Assembly (NCBI GenBank): GCA_040218045.1 | Contig: JAVJQA010000001.1 | Span: forward strand, 129,652-193,651 | Direction: 5' to 3' | Length of the DNA stretch: 64,000 nt | Source: Marinoscillum sp040218045 | GTDB taxonomy: Bacteria; Bacteroidota; Bacteroidia; Cytophagales; Cyclobacteriaceae | Part shown: positions 36,205-43,397 of the stretch, one piece after another | Numbering within the stretch: the first letter of the stretch is position 1 | How the letters are laid out: each line of letters opens with the position of its first letter | Program-made: the position numbers and the translations under genes | The notes under the pieces: model-generated | Databases searched by the model: none | What the model saw: the letters and a program-made list of their open reading frames with translations, nothing else | What the model was told of the DNA's origin: nothing

Positions 36205-37140
36205 TTGGCGTTTGCTAGACAAGTCTGGAATCGTTTCGCATCTTTCTGTCAGTTGGATGGCTTACTGAACTTCAAACAGGTTAAGATTGATCGAAGATCC
36301 CGAACTAAATTCGGGATGACGCCTTTGAATGCCAGTTCGGAATGGCGTCACGGGTTGGCGTTTGATGGAAAAGTCTGAAATCGCATTGCATCTTTCTGTC
36401 ATGCCGAACTTGTTTCGGTATCTGAAAGGTGCTTGGGTATCCTTTACATGGTGAGCGCTGATTGTTATAAATTGGATGGCTTACTGGACTTCAAACAGGG
36501 TAATATTGATCGAAGATCCCGAACTAAATTCGGGATGACACCTTTGAATGCCAGTTCGGGATGGCGTCATGGATTGGCGTTTGCTGGAAAAGTCTGGAAT
36601 CGCTTCGCATCTTTCTGTCATGCCGAACTTGTTTCGGTATCTGAAAGGTGCCTGGGTATTCTTTACGTGGTGAGTGTTAGCCGAAATAGTTGGTAACGCA
36701 CCTAATATCAAACAGAGCAAAACCTTACGAAGATCCCGAAATAAATTCGGGATGACACCTTTGAATGCCAGTTCAGCATAAGATGATAGATCGTTCATGA
36801 GTGCATGATGATACGAAAGACTAAACTAATAGAGGTAAACAATGACAAAGATCCCGAAATAAATTCGGGATGGCGTCATGGGTTGGCGTTTGATGGAAAA
36901 TGCTGAAATCGCTTTGCATCTTTCTGTCAGTTGGATGGCTTACTGAACTCAAACAGGGAAATATTGATCGAAGATCCCGAAACCAGTTCGGGATGACGCC
37001 TTTGAATGCCAGTTCAGCATAAGATGATAGATAGTTCATGGTGCATGATGATACGAAAGACTCAACTAATAGAGGTAAACAATGACAAAGATCCCGAAAT
37101 AAATTCGGGATGACGCCTTTGAATGCCAGTTCGGTGACTC
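36205..37140. repeat. Mosaic of interspersed palindromic repeats, no gene
   Basis: Six copies of an ATCCCGAA...TTCGGGAT stem-loop (near 36296, 36513, 36732, 36850, 36974 and 37090) are each followed by GACGCCTTTGAATGCCAGTTC or a close variant. They are interleaved with repeated blocks: GGTTGGCGTTTGATGGAAAA, GCATCTTTCTGTCA, GTTGGATGGCTTACTGAACT and GCATGATGATACGAAAGACT. The copies are 90-100% alike and in the same order in places, suggesting recent tandem duplication of a composite unit. Frames that stay open here follow the repeats and are not coding. Confidence 0.75.
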
Positions 37141-37410
37141 ACCAAAAGATGCCGAGACTCAAGCAAGGGGATCAATGATTTTGATAGTGGATATGGGTAA
37201 GATATTGTTGGGCCATAAAAGGAATGTGTTTATTTGGAGGTGTTTGTATTGATAAGATGTTAATCGATTGTGAGTGAATCTCAAGTGTTACGAAATGATG
37301 ATGAATGGTGTGGTTTTAGGCTAGAACCTTCTTAGTTGCCATTGTATGAAACTGATCGTTTGAAAGGGTCTCGATGATTTCATAATGTTACTGAAAAAAG
37401 ATAGCCTACT

Positions 37411-37608
37411 ATGGACGATATTATTGCAATTCCTATGAGCCTTTCTGAGTTGGCCAATTCTTATCTAGTAAGCAATAAGGTGATGAGGAAATGGTTGGAA
37501 CCTCATAAGGCAGTGATCGGTGCGAGGGTAGGTCTCCTCTATACGCCAAAACAAGTTCAGATAATTTATAATCGACTAGGATATCCTCCAAATCCCAAGC
37601 TTAAATAG
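37411..37608 (+). CDS. Small HTH-like protein (DUF4248-like pattern)
   Basis: A 65-residue protein (MDDIIAIPMSLSELANSYLV... WLEPHK... VGLLYTPKQVQIIYNRLGYP). The N-terminal half has a helix-turn-helix-like pattern (LAxxYxVSxxVMRKWL), and the TPKQVxxIYxxLG end resembles small Bacteroidota DUF4248-type proteins of mobile or accessory regions. It stands alone between repeat blocks. A DNA-binding role is inference. Confidence 0.6.
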   Translation: MDDIIAIPMSLSELANSYLVSNKVMRKWLEPHKAVIGARVGLLYTPKQVQIIYNRLGYPPNPKLK

Positions 37609-37639
37609 TTATGCTTTTCAAGCCCTAATCATATAGGTG

Positions 37640-37770
37640 CGTTCATGCACTACCCATGCACTATCCATGCTTAGTCCATGCTTAGTCCATGCTTTATCTA
37701 TGGAGTATCATAGTCCATAGTCGATAGTCCATAGTCCATTGTCGATAGTCCATAGTCTATAGTCCATGGT
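37640..37770. repeat. CATGC/GTCCATAG-type degenerate tandem repeats
   Basis: A run of CACTACCCATG, CACTATCCATG and two copies of CTTAGTCCATG passes into AGTCCATAGTCGATAGTCC and similar units up to 37768. This belongs to the same GATAGTCCATAG family seen at 40555, 41410, 46690 and 48640. It separates the small HTH gene from the XRE gene. No open frame of interest is present. Confidence 0.7.
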
Positions 37771-37826
37771 TTTTGGCATCCTCCACGTTCTTCTTGCAAA
37801 ATTTAACCGATGCCAAAGCAAGGCAA

Positions 37827-38099
37827 TTATTCCATTTGGGAAAAGAATTCCTCAAGTGAAAGATCATAAACAGCAAGTACTCTAAGAAGGGTTCTTATGG
37901 TAAAGTTGGCGGTTCCAGCTTCCAGTTTCCAGTATTGCTTGGGTTGGATTTCTGCCTCCATGGCAAAATCCACATAGCTATTGTAACCCTTTTCTGCTCT
38001 TAATTTCCTAAGGCGTTGCCCGATCTTTTTTATACAGTTATCAAAGGCCTGTTCGTTCTTCATCATCTCCTTTCCAAAACCCAAATACGAGAAAAACAT
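37827..38099 (-). CDS. XRE-family transcriptional regulator
   Basis: A 90-residue protein with a helix-turn-helix of the Xre/Cro type (IGQRLRKLRAEKGYNSYVDF, EAEIQPKQYWKLEAGTANFT, TLLRVLAVYDLSLEEFF). A second start at 38066 (MMKNEQAF) would remove 11 residues and follows AGGAG closely, so the true start is uncertain. It is divergent from the cysteine-rich protein gene. Two GCGTCTTA-type palindromes in the shared promoter are good candidates for its own operators. Confidence 0.8.
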   Translation of the reverse strand: MFFSYLGFGKEMMKNEQAFDNCIKKIGQRLRKLRAEKGYNSYVDFAMEAEIQPKQYWKLEAGTANFTIRTLLRVLAVYDLSLEEFFSQME

Positions 38100-38110
38100 T
38101 AAGAATATCA

Positions 38111-38169
38111 GCGTCTTAAAAGACGCAATTCGATAGAATAATTCTTATATTGCGTTATATAAGACGCAA
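38111..38169. promoter_or_regulatory. Two palindromic operators in the divergent XRE promoter
   Basis: The first site, GCGTCTTAAAAGACGC (38111-38126), is a perfect 16-nt palindrome. The second, TTGCGTTATATAAGACGCAA (38150-38169), is an imperfect palindrome with the same GCGTCTTAT core in the opposite orientation. They flank an AT-rich stretch between divergent genes, which suggests autoregulation by the XRE protein. A related sequence occurs before the AAA ATPase gene at about 53222. Confidence 0.6.
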
Positions 38170-38210
38170 GTGAGCGTAAATGTGTTTGTTAGAATTAGCT
38201 CGTGTTGTTT

Positions 38211-38591
38211 ATGCATATTTTTTGTCCTTGTAATAGAGAATGTGAAATTCATGTATTTGAAAAGAATCCGAAAACAGGATGTGCAACGAAAGAAGGGTTT
38301 TATATTTCCTGTCTTTGTAACAGAGATATTCGTGTGTCATGTATAGATCAGAAAGATCTGGAGGAGTTGACCAGGCAGGGATACAAATGCTTAATCAAGG
38401 AACGGATAGAAGGTTTACTGCAAGAAAAGACAAAGGTGCTTTATGAATATGGGATCTGGCCATGGAATAAAAAAGCCAATCAAAGACATAAGGTGATCAA
38501 TCAACAATTAGAGATTTTGGGGGTTTACCAGGGCAAATTATCCTTCAGTGATAATGATCTATGGACAGACGAAGAAAATACTGATCCCTGA
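38211..38591 (+). CDS. Cysteine-rich small protein, unknown function
   Basis: From the ATG at 38211 the protein has 126 residues. It begins MHIFCPCNREC and has a second cysteine group about 30 residues later (FYISCLCNRDIRVSC), a pattern that could bind zinc or another metal. The C-terminal half is charged and helical (RIEGLLQEKTKVLYEYGIWP). A GTG start three codons upstream is possible. No family is recognised. It is under the presumed control of the divergent XRE regulator. Confidence 0.55.
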   Translation: MHIFCPCNRECEIHVFEKNPKTGCATKEGFYISCLCNRDIRVSCIDQKDLEELTRQGYKCLIKERIEGLLQEKTKVLYEYGIWPWNKKANQRHKVINQQLEILGVYQGKLSFSDNDLWTDEENTDP

Positions 38592-38592
38592 T

Positions 38593-38703
38593 ATGGCTGA
38601 TTTTCAAACAGACTTTTTTGTATCGATTGTTTTTAGCCTCAGCCTATTGAGTGTGACGATGTTTTTTTCGACGAATGGGCTGGAACCTTCAAAAGACTTC
38701 TGA
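38593..38703 (+). CDS. Possible 36-aa membrane peptide
   Basis: An open frame from ATG 38593, one base after the preceding stop, to TGA 38701-38703. The product is a single hydrophobic helix (TDFFVSIVFSLSLLSVTMFF) with short polar ends. Tight spacing suggests co-translation with the cysteine-rich protein. Its size and composition could also occur by chance. Confidence 0.4.
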   Translation: MADFQTDFFVSIVFSLSLLSVTMFFSTNGLEPSKDF

Positions 38704-39058
38704 CCCTTAAGACTGGTTAAATATGACTTTAATGAGGATAAGTAGGACTTCATTGATTTGGATAATCCCCCTCCTGCCTATCCTAAGCTCCGGCAGGCAG
38801 GCAACCTTTCAGGCTCCACTGGCCGTGCGCCACCGAATCGTCGGGCCGCCCCAACAGGGGAGGATACAGAATCAATTTCAATCATCCAGGATTGATTGTG
38901 GAAGTGATTGGGTTTGTTTTCTGTATGGAGTTATAATAAATCCCGGACAGGACAAATCAAGCCATGTTAGAACCAAACGTTCCCAAACCTTACCAAAGTG
39001 GGAAGGTAGTATTTAAGAACCTTGGATTTTGCCTGTCAAATCAAACAAATATTTTATT
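38704..39058. repeat. GC-rich interspersed element in a gene-free stretch
   Basis: The stretch holds a GC-rich block (about 38767-38875) beginning CCCCCTCCTGCC, with CTCCGGCAGGCAGGCAACCT and CCGCCCCAACAGGGGAGGAT. The same start (CCCCTCCTGCCT...TCTCCGGCAGGCAAGC) recurs at 48756-48795, so this is a dispersed repeat. A 97-codon frame across it has atypical composition and is not believed. The remainder up to 39058 should hold the promoter of the next gene. Confidence 0.6.
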
Positions 39059-39832
39059 ATGGCAAAACAAAAAGGTATCGTAAAACTCGAAGGGAGTATT
39101 GGGGATCTATCCTTTTACAAAACTTCGGATGGCTTCTTAGCCAGAGAGAAAGTTGGTATCGACAAAAACAGGATCAAAAATGACCCTGCTTTTCAACGTA
39201 CCCGTGAAAACGGAAGTGAGTTCGGCAGGGCCGGACGTGCAGGAAAAGTGCTGCGGACGGCATTTAAGATGTTGCTACAGAACTCTTCAGACAAGAAGGT
39301 CGTGAGCCGCCTGATGACGGAACTGATCAAAGTGTTGCAGACAGATCCGGTTAATGCCCGGGGTGAAAGAACTGTGACGCTAGGAGATCAGTCCCTTTTA
39401 ACTGGCTTTGATTTCAATATCAACAGCCAATTGAGCACTGCGCTATTTGCACCATATAGCATGTCTATAGAACGTGCAACAGGTGCTGTGACCGTGAACC
39501 TGTCTGCGTTTGTTCCAGGTCAAACAATAGTTGGGCCGCAAGGGGCTACTGATGTGAAAATCGTATCAGGTGCTGCTGCTGTTGATTTTGAACAAGGGAT
39601 TTCACAAGGGTTTGTGATCAAATCGGAGGATATCCCTTTAAACAATGAGGAGCACGCAGCTATCGATTTGGTGCATGAGTTGCCCGAGAATAGTGGTGGG
39701 AGCTTGTTCCTTGTGCTTGGGCTTGAGTTTTCGCAGATTGTGAATGGGGTCAGGTATCCTCTGAAAAGTGGAGGATACAATCCCCTGACGATTGTGGCGA
39801 TTGATCAGCCGGAAGCGATTCAAGAGAACTAA
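39059..39832 (+). CDS. Conserved Bacteroidota hypothetical protein (MAKQKGIVKLEG type)
   Basis: From the ATG at 39059 the protein has 257 residues. A TTG further upstream would give a ten-residue extension without support. The N-terminus MAKQKGIVKLEGSIGDLSFY, followed by KTSDGFLAREK and TRENGSEFGRAGRAGKVLR, is a pattern I associate with a common but uncharacterised Bacteroidota family. The rest is beta-rich (LSAFVPGQTIVGPQG, GGSLFLVLGLEFSQIVNGVR). There is no signal peptide. Two small membrane-protein genes follow. A structural or phage-derived role is possible but not shown. Confidence 0.7.
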   Translation: MAKQKGIVKLEGSIGDLSFYKTSDGFLAREKVGIDKNRIKNDPAFQRTRENGSEFGRAGRAGKVLRTAFKMLLQNSSDKKVVSRLMTELIKVLQTDPVNARGERTVTLGDQSLLTGFDFNINSQLSTALFAPYSMSIERATGAVTVNLSAFVPGQTIVGPQGATDVKIVSGAAAVDFEQGISQGFVIKSEDIPLNNEEHAAIDLVHELPENSGGSLFLVLGLEFSQIVNGVRYPLKSGGYNPLTIVAIDQPEAIQEN

Positions 39833-39952
39833 AGGTTGATGATGGAACAGGCCTTGTGGCAAGTAATTCAAAAATGGTATCACGGATGGGTGCATTACAA
39901 CCTGTCCTAGTTGAGTACTAGCCGAGAGGCCTGTTTCACAAATTCATTAATT

Positions 39953-40198
39953 ATGGAACATCTTGAATTATCTATCCTTCTCGGAGGAGTGCTGTCTTTA
40001 CTTTTGGGAATAGTAACCTATTTTCTTCGTCAGATTCTGTCTGATTTCAAGAAGGTGGAGCAAGACCTTTCCCAAGTAAAGAAAACTACGGGAATCATTC
40101 GAACCAAATTGAAAGGAATGAGTGATTTACTGAATCAAAGGATCAACTTTCTTGACAAGAGGGTTGAACGAATTGAACATCAAATTAATAATGAATAA
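39953..40198 (+). CDS. Small membrane protein with coiled coil
   Basis: From the ATG at 39953 the product has 81 residues: one N-terminal transmembrane helix (ILLGGVLSLLLGIVTYFL) and then a coiled coil with two sections (FKKVEQDLSQVKKTTGIIRT and LLNQRINFLDKRVERIEHQI). This layout resembles the small membrane-anchored coiled-coil proteins found beside holins or in phage-like lysis and tail modules. The next gene starts 2 nt after its stop, so they are co-translated. Confidence 0.6.
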   Translation: MEHLELSILLGGVLSLLLGIVTYFLRQILSDFKKVEQDLSQVKKTTGIIRTKLKGMSDLLNQRINFLDKRVERIEHQINNE

Positions 40199-40200
40199 TC

Positions 40201-40455
40201 ATGAACAAATCCGTAAATAACCTGGGATTAAGGGAACGACTGAAAGCACCTACGCCAAAGTTTTTCCGGATTGTCCGAAATATTGGATTGACCCTAGCAG
40301 CAGTAAGTGGTGCGGTACTGACGGCACCTGTCACGCTGCCAGCTGCTCTTGTGACTGTTGCGACCTATTTAGGAGTAGCGGGCGGCGTGTTGTCAGCTGT
40401 AAGCCAATCGACAGTAGATGAGGAGGAGTACAGTATGCAAGGCTCTTCGAAGTAA
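40201..40455 (+). CDS. Small holin-like membrane protein
   Basis: An 84-residue protein with a basic N-terminus (LRERLKAPTPKFFRIVR). One long or two short hydrophobic segments follow (IGLTLAAVSGAVLTAPVTLP and ALVTVATYLGVAGGVLSAV), with an acidic tail (DEEEYSMQGSSK). The form is that of a small holin-like membrane protein; the family is not certain. It directly follows the coiled-coil membrane protein gene and is terminated by a strong hairpin at 40516. Confidence 0.55.
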   Translation: MNKSVNNLGLRERLKAPTPKFFRIVRNIGLTLAAVSGAVLTAPVTLPAALVTVATYLGVAGGVLSAVSQSTVDEEEYSMQGSSK

Positions 40456-40515
40456 TCCATGGATAATTTGTAATGTAGTGCTATGGCTTTTTGGTGTTGA
40501 TTAAGCCATGGTTGG

Positions 40516-40545
40516 AGCGGAACTTGGAAGGTTCCGCTTTTTTTT
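40516..40545 (+). terminator. Intrinsic terminator
   Basis: AGCGGAAC at 40516-40523 pairs perfectly with GTTCCGCT at 40531-40538 and is followed by a run of eight T. It ends the 39059-40455 gene group. Confidence 0.85.
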
Positions 40546-40554
40546 GGTGGTAGG

Positions 40555-40935
40555 ATATAGTTTATAGTCGATAGTCCATAGCTGTAGTTGTCGGGCAGTG
40601 GCAGTAATCAGTAGTCAGTGGTCAGTAGTGGGAGTCGATAGTTGATAGTCAATAGTCCATAGTCGATAGTGCATTGTTGGGAGTGATAGTTGCGGGTCTG
40701 CCAGAAGACAGTAGTCAGTGAGCGGTAATAGGTATTCGGTGGTGAGTTGTGACTATTTGAACTACTGTGGTGAAATAATAATTCCGACACATCAAATCAA
40801 ACTACTTTTTGAATAACTGTTTTTAGGTGAACAAGTAGGAAATTCGATTATAGTAATTGGTAGTTAGTGGTGCGTGTCGATAGTGGGGAAGTCGATAGTC
40901 CATAGTCGGGAGTCGATAGTTGGGGGTCTGCCAGG
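40555..40935. repeat. GATAGTCCATAG-type repeats in a gene-free stretch
   Basis: Degenerate units GTCGATAGTCCATAG, AGTCAGTGGTCAGTAGT and GTTGATAGTCAATAGTCC fill 40555-40700, and a second cluster lies at 40861-40921. Both clusters end in the same phrase, AGTTG(C/G)GGGTCTGCCAG, at 40688 and 40918, showing duplication. Between them (about 40750-40860) there is AT-rich unique sequence that may hold the promoter of the MauE gene. Confidence 0.7.
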
Positions 40936-40982
40936 AGAAGAAACCATTGAGCAGGGAACAAGAGATTGAAATTGAAAAAAAA

Positions 40983-41426
40983 ATGAAGAGATGGCGACAT
41001 ATACAATCGAGTAAAGAGCAAGTAGGGCAGGTTGTCGCCGGATTACTGGTTTTACTGTTTGTTTATACGGCTGTGAGCAAGTTGATTGACTGGGAGGCTT
41101 TTAAATACCAAATGTCCAGTCAGCCTTTGCCATCCTTTTTATCTGACTTGCTGATTTGGGTCCTTCCAACTGTGGAGCTAGCTGCTGCGGGTTGCCTGAT
41201 GGTAAAAAGCATGAGGATGATTGGCATGGTGCTGTCTTTTATGCTTATGCTCTGCTTTACAGTGTATGTGGGACTGGCTGTAAGTGGCGTGTTTGGAGAA
41301 GTACCGTGCTCATGCGGTGGAGTGCTACAAAGCTTAGGTTGGGGTGAGCACCTCGCCTTCAATTTGGTGTTTTTGGCAATAGCCGGAGTGGGGTGGTGGT
41401 CAGTAGTCCGAGTCGATAGTCGATAG
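40983..41426 (+). CDS. MauE/DoxX-like redox-associated membrane protein
   Basis: From ATG 40983 the protein has 147 residues; the frame is open from a non-ATG codon at 40920. Four hydrophobic segments are seen (VVAGLLVLLFVYTAVSKLID, LLIWVLPTVELAAAGCLMV, MIGMVLSFMLMLCFTVYVGL, LAFNLVFLAIAGVGWW). A CxC motif (VPCSCGG, C109 and C111) lies in a loop. This is the MauE/DoxX-type architecture linked to periplasmic thiol chemistry. Its stop codon lies inside a GATAGTC repeat, so the last few residues (RVDSR) come from repeat sequence. It is paired with the DUF6520 gene. Confidence 0.8.
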   Translation: MKRWRHIQSSKEQVGQVVAGLLVLLFVYTAVSKLIDWEAFKYQMSSQPLPSFLSDLLIWVLPTVELAAAGCLMVKSMRMIGMVLSFMLMLCFTVYVGLAVSGVFGEVPCSCGGVLQSLGWGEHLAFNLVFLAIAGVGWWSVVRVDSR

Positions 41427-41466
41427 TCGATAGTCGATAGTCCATAGTCCATAGTCCATAGTCGGG
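41410..41466. repeat. Short CGATAGT / CCATAGT tandem array
   Basis: Four successive GTCGATA units are followed by three CCATAGT units, almost perfect 7-mers. The MauE coding end runs into the array and stops in it. This is the cleanest copy of the family in the window and shows that the unit is a 7-mer with alternating CGATAGT and CCATAGT forms. Confidence 0.75.
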
Positions 41467-41555
41467 GAGATAAGTATGTGGAGGTCATATTCGGGAGTAG
41501 TCTTTGGCTTTTGGGTGGGGGATTGGACTTATCAAGACGAATGTAAAACACGAAA

Positions 41556-41578
41556 CGGAACACTCCGGGAGTGATCCG
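41556..41578 (+). promoter_or_regulatory. Inverted repeat in the DUF6520 leader
   Basis: CGGAaCACTCC, a central G, and GGAGTGaTCCG form a 23-nt inverted repeat with one mismatched pair, about 65 nt before the DUF6520 start. A second weak hairpin (TCATC...GATGA) follows at about 41590-41608. There is no T-run, so this is an operator or a structured 5' UTR and not a terminator. Confidence 0.45.
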
Positions 41579-41643
41579 CTTCAGGTGTGGTCATCTACCG
41601 AAGTGATGACGCATAATCATTTTATAACTCTAATTGTAAAATT

Positions 41644-41937
41644 ATGAAAAAGTTAGTTAAAAAGTTGCCCGTAGTGGCATTTGTATTTGCTCTTGTAGCG
41701 GCGTTTGCCTTTAACATGCCAAAGATTGCTGAAGCAGATGAACTGCACTGGTTTGATGTTGGGCCGGCAGGTGTGATCGGAGATCCGCTGGAATCTGAAC
41801 CCACATGTATCGGCGATACTAATTATTGTGCTGTGGGGCTCAATGATTCACAGGTGGATGATATGACCGGTGAGCCAATCAATCCATCGGTAACCCAGTA
41901 CAATCAGAATGAAATCAGCTTGAGGAAGAAGCTGTAA
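41644..41937 (+). CDS. DUF6520-family small exported protein
   Basis: A 97-residue protein. The N-terminus MKKLVKKLPVVAFVFALVAA plus FAFNMP is the typical opening of DUF6520 proteins and acts as a signal or anchor. The mature part has two cysteines seven residues apart (TCIGDTNYCAVGL, C55 and C62) and is acidic. Function is unknown. DUF6520 genes are commonly near MauE/DoxX-like and SusC/SusD genes; here MauE precedes it and SusD-SusC-TlpA face it. The cysteine pair could be a substrate of the redox proteins. Confidence 0.8.
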   Translation: MKKLVKKLPVVAFVFALVAAFAFNMPKIAEADELHWFDVGPAGVIGDPLESEPTCIGDTNYCAVGLNDSQVDDMTGEPINPSVTQYNQNEISLRKKL

Positions 41938-41944
41938 CAGAATG

Positions 41945-41974
41945 AAGCCGGAGGATTGCTCCGGCTTTTATTTC
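41945..41974. terminator. Bidirectional terminator between DUF6520 and susD
   Basis: AAGCCGGAG at 41945-41953 pairs with CTCCGGCTT at 41959-41967 around GATTG, followed by TTATTTC on the plus strand. On the minus strand the stem is followed by CATTC, so it is stronger for the plus-strand gene. It also lies just past the SusD stop. Confidence 0.8.
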
Positions 41975-43310
41975 AATATAAGTTTTGCTCAATTCCGGAT
42001 AATGAAATGACATCATCCGGTATCGGAAATGCATACCTGGGGCTATTAGAGAGGAGTTGATACTCATTTCCATTCAGGGTTCTTTCTAAAATAGTGGCGT
42101 GCTCACTTTCCAGGTTTAACCGCTTCAAATCCATCCAGCGGATACCTCTAAACAGTAATGATTTACGACGCTCCAGAAGTATTTCTTCCAATACCTCACC
42201 TGAACGGGTATATGGTTCAAATGAACCTGTTGTCCACCTTGTCACCAAGAGTTCGTTTAAAGTGGTCAATGCGGCGACCTGGTTTTGCGAACGTGCCTGG
42301 CATTCAGCCTTGATCAAGTACATTTCATCTGTAGCCAGTCCAGCAAATAAGGTAATATTGGCATCGTATGAGCCTCTGAAATGTATAAGATCCTGGTCTT
42401 CCCGGAAGAATAGTTTTTTTCTCAAATCACCGGAATCATACTTGTCATAGAGCTCCGAGCTGATCTTTATATACTGAGAAAACGGGTATAAAGTAGTATG
42501 GAAAATCACTTCTTCATTTAACTGCTCAAATGGGTACGACCTGTCCGTGTCAAGCATGTTGAAATCCAATAATGCTGACTGAATATCCAGTGCTGCTTCC
42601 GCATGCTTTTCTGCTTCTTCGAAGTTGCTCATCTGTAAATAGACTCTTGCCAGCAATCCATGCGCTGCGGCTAGTCCCGGTCGTGTTTTAATAACCGGCA
42701 CTTCGGGAAGTAAGCTCAAAGACTCCAGCAGGTCGTTCACTATCTGTTCGTAGGTTTCTTGCAGTGAGGCACGCGTAGAGGTTATATTGATGTCTGATTC
42801 CAGACGCAGGGGAATTCCTAAATTGACATTGGCGGACTCATGGTTGTATTGTCTACAAAATACCTGCGTGAGATGATAGAACATCCAACTACGGTAAAAC
42901 AATGCCCTTCCCCTGATGTGGTTCCAGTCGGCCTGTTGCCCGCGAGACGGGTCTATTTTCTTCAACCCTTCCAAAACAATGTTTGTGACCAATACTGCTG
43001 CATAGGGGGTGTTCCAGTTGTAGTTGGTGTTGCCTTCATAGATGTCATCTGCCCATACGTAGGCATTTTTTTCATAAGGGTAGGCCAGGGAATTCCAGTC
43101 TTCCGAGGTGAGATAGAGGTTGTCAGCTGCCAGCATGCCGAGCATTGGAGTGGTGTATAGCATGATGTCTGAATTGTCCATTAAGGCGGCCAGGTCTGAC
43201 AGTGTCTGCGGAACCACTACTGATTTGTTTTGTTTGATATCAAGCCAGTCTTCAGCACATGAGGTCATGGTGAAGAGTAGAATGATGTATGTGATTTTTA
43301 TTGATTTCAT
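41973..43310 (-). CDS. SusD/RagB-family outer-membrane lipoprotein
   Basis: From the ATG at 43310 the protein has 445 residues; 12 further codons upstream are open but would precede the lipoprotein signal. MKSIKITYIILLFTMTSC gives a lipobox with the modified cysteine at residue 18, followed by AEDWLDIKQNKS as in SusD proteins. Four TPR-like helical units (YRSWMFYHLTQVFCRQYN, AHGLLARVYLQMSNFEEAEK) and the closing RGIRWMDLKRLNLE, YAFPIPDDVISLS are typical. It binds a ligand above the SusC channel. It lies downstream of susC with an 87-nt gap that carries a hairpin. Confidence 0.94.
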   Translation of the reverse strand: MKSIKITYIILLFTMTSCAEDWLDIKQNKSVVVPQTLSDLAALMDNSDIMLYTTPMLGMLAADNLYLTSEDWNSLAYPYEKNAYVWADDIYEGNTNYNWNTPYAAVLVTNIVLEGLKKIDPSRGQQADWNHIRGRALFYRSWMFYHLTQVFCRQYNHESANVNLGIPLRLESDINITSTRASLQETYEQIVNDLLESLSLLPEVPVIKTRPGLAAAHGLLARVYLQMSNFEEAEKHAEAALDIQSALLDFNMLDTDRSYPFEQLNEEVIFHTTLYPFSQYIKISSELYDKYDSGDLRKKLFFREDQDLIHFRGSYDANITLFAGLATDEMYLIKAECQARSQNQVAALTTLNELLVTRWTTGSFEPYTRSGEVLEEILLERRKSLLFRGIRWMDLKRLNLESEHATILERTLNGNEYQLLSNSPRYAFPIPDDVISLSGIEQNLY

Positions 43311-43362
43311 AACTTTAGTATTTGTTAGTAAATATATATTGTTCATTAGGGCCTCACCCCAG

Positions 43363-43382
43363 CCCTCTCCATTAGGAGAGGG
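43363..43382 (-). terminator. Hairpin between susC and susD
   Basis: CCCTCTCC at 43363-43370 pairs perfectly with GGAGAGGG at 43375-43382. It lies after the susC stop and before susD. The surrounding CCTCACCCC(A)GCCC...GAGAGGG unit recurs at 48492-48525, so it is also a dispersed palindromic repeat. It may attenuate susD relative to susC, or only protect the susC end of the mRNA. Confidence 0.45.
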
Positions 43383-43397
43383 AGCAGTAAGGTTATT

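Noticed and set aside
36433..37039. Short frames in both strands of the palindromic mosaic (36433-36696, 36481-36798, 36821-37039)
   Set aside because: The predicted peptides repeat the stem-loop units (such as NLFRDL) and have no other support.
38723..39016. 97-codon plus-strand frame before the MAKQKG-type gene
   Set aside because: It crosses a GC-rich dispersed element found again at 48756 and has atypical composition.
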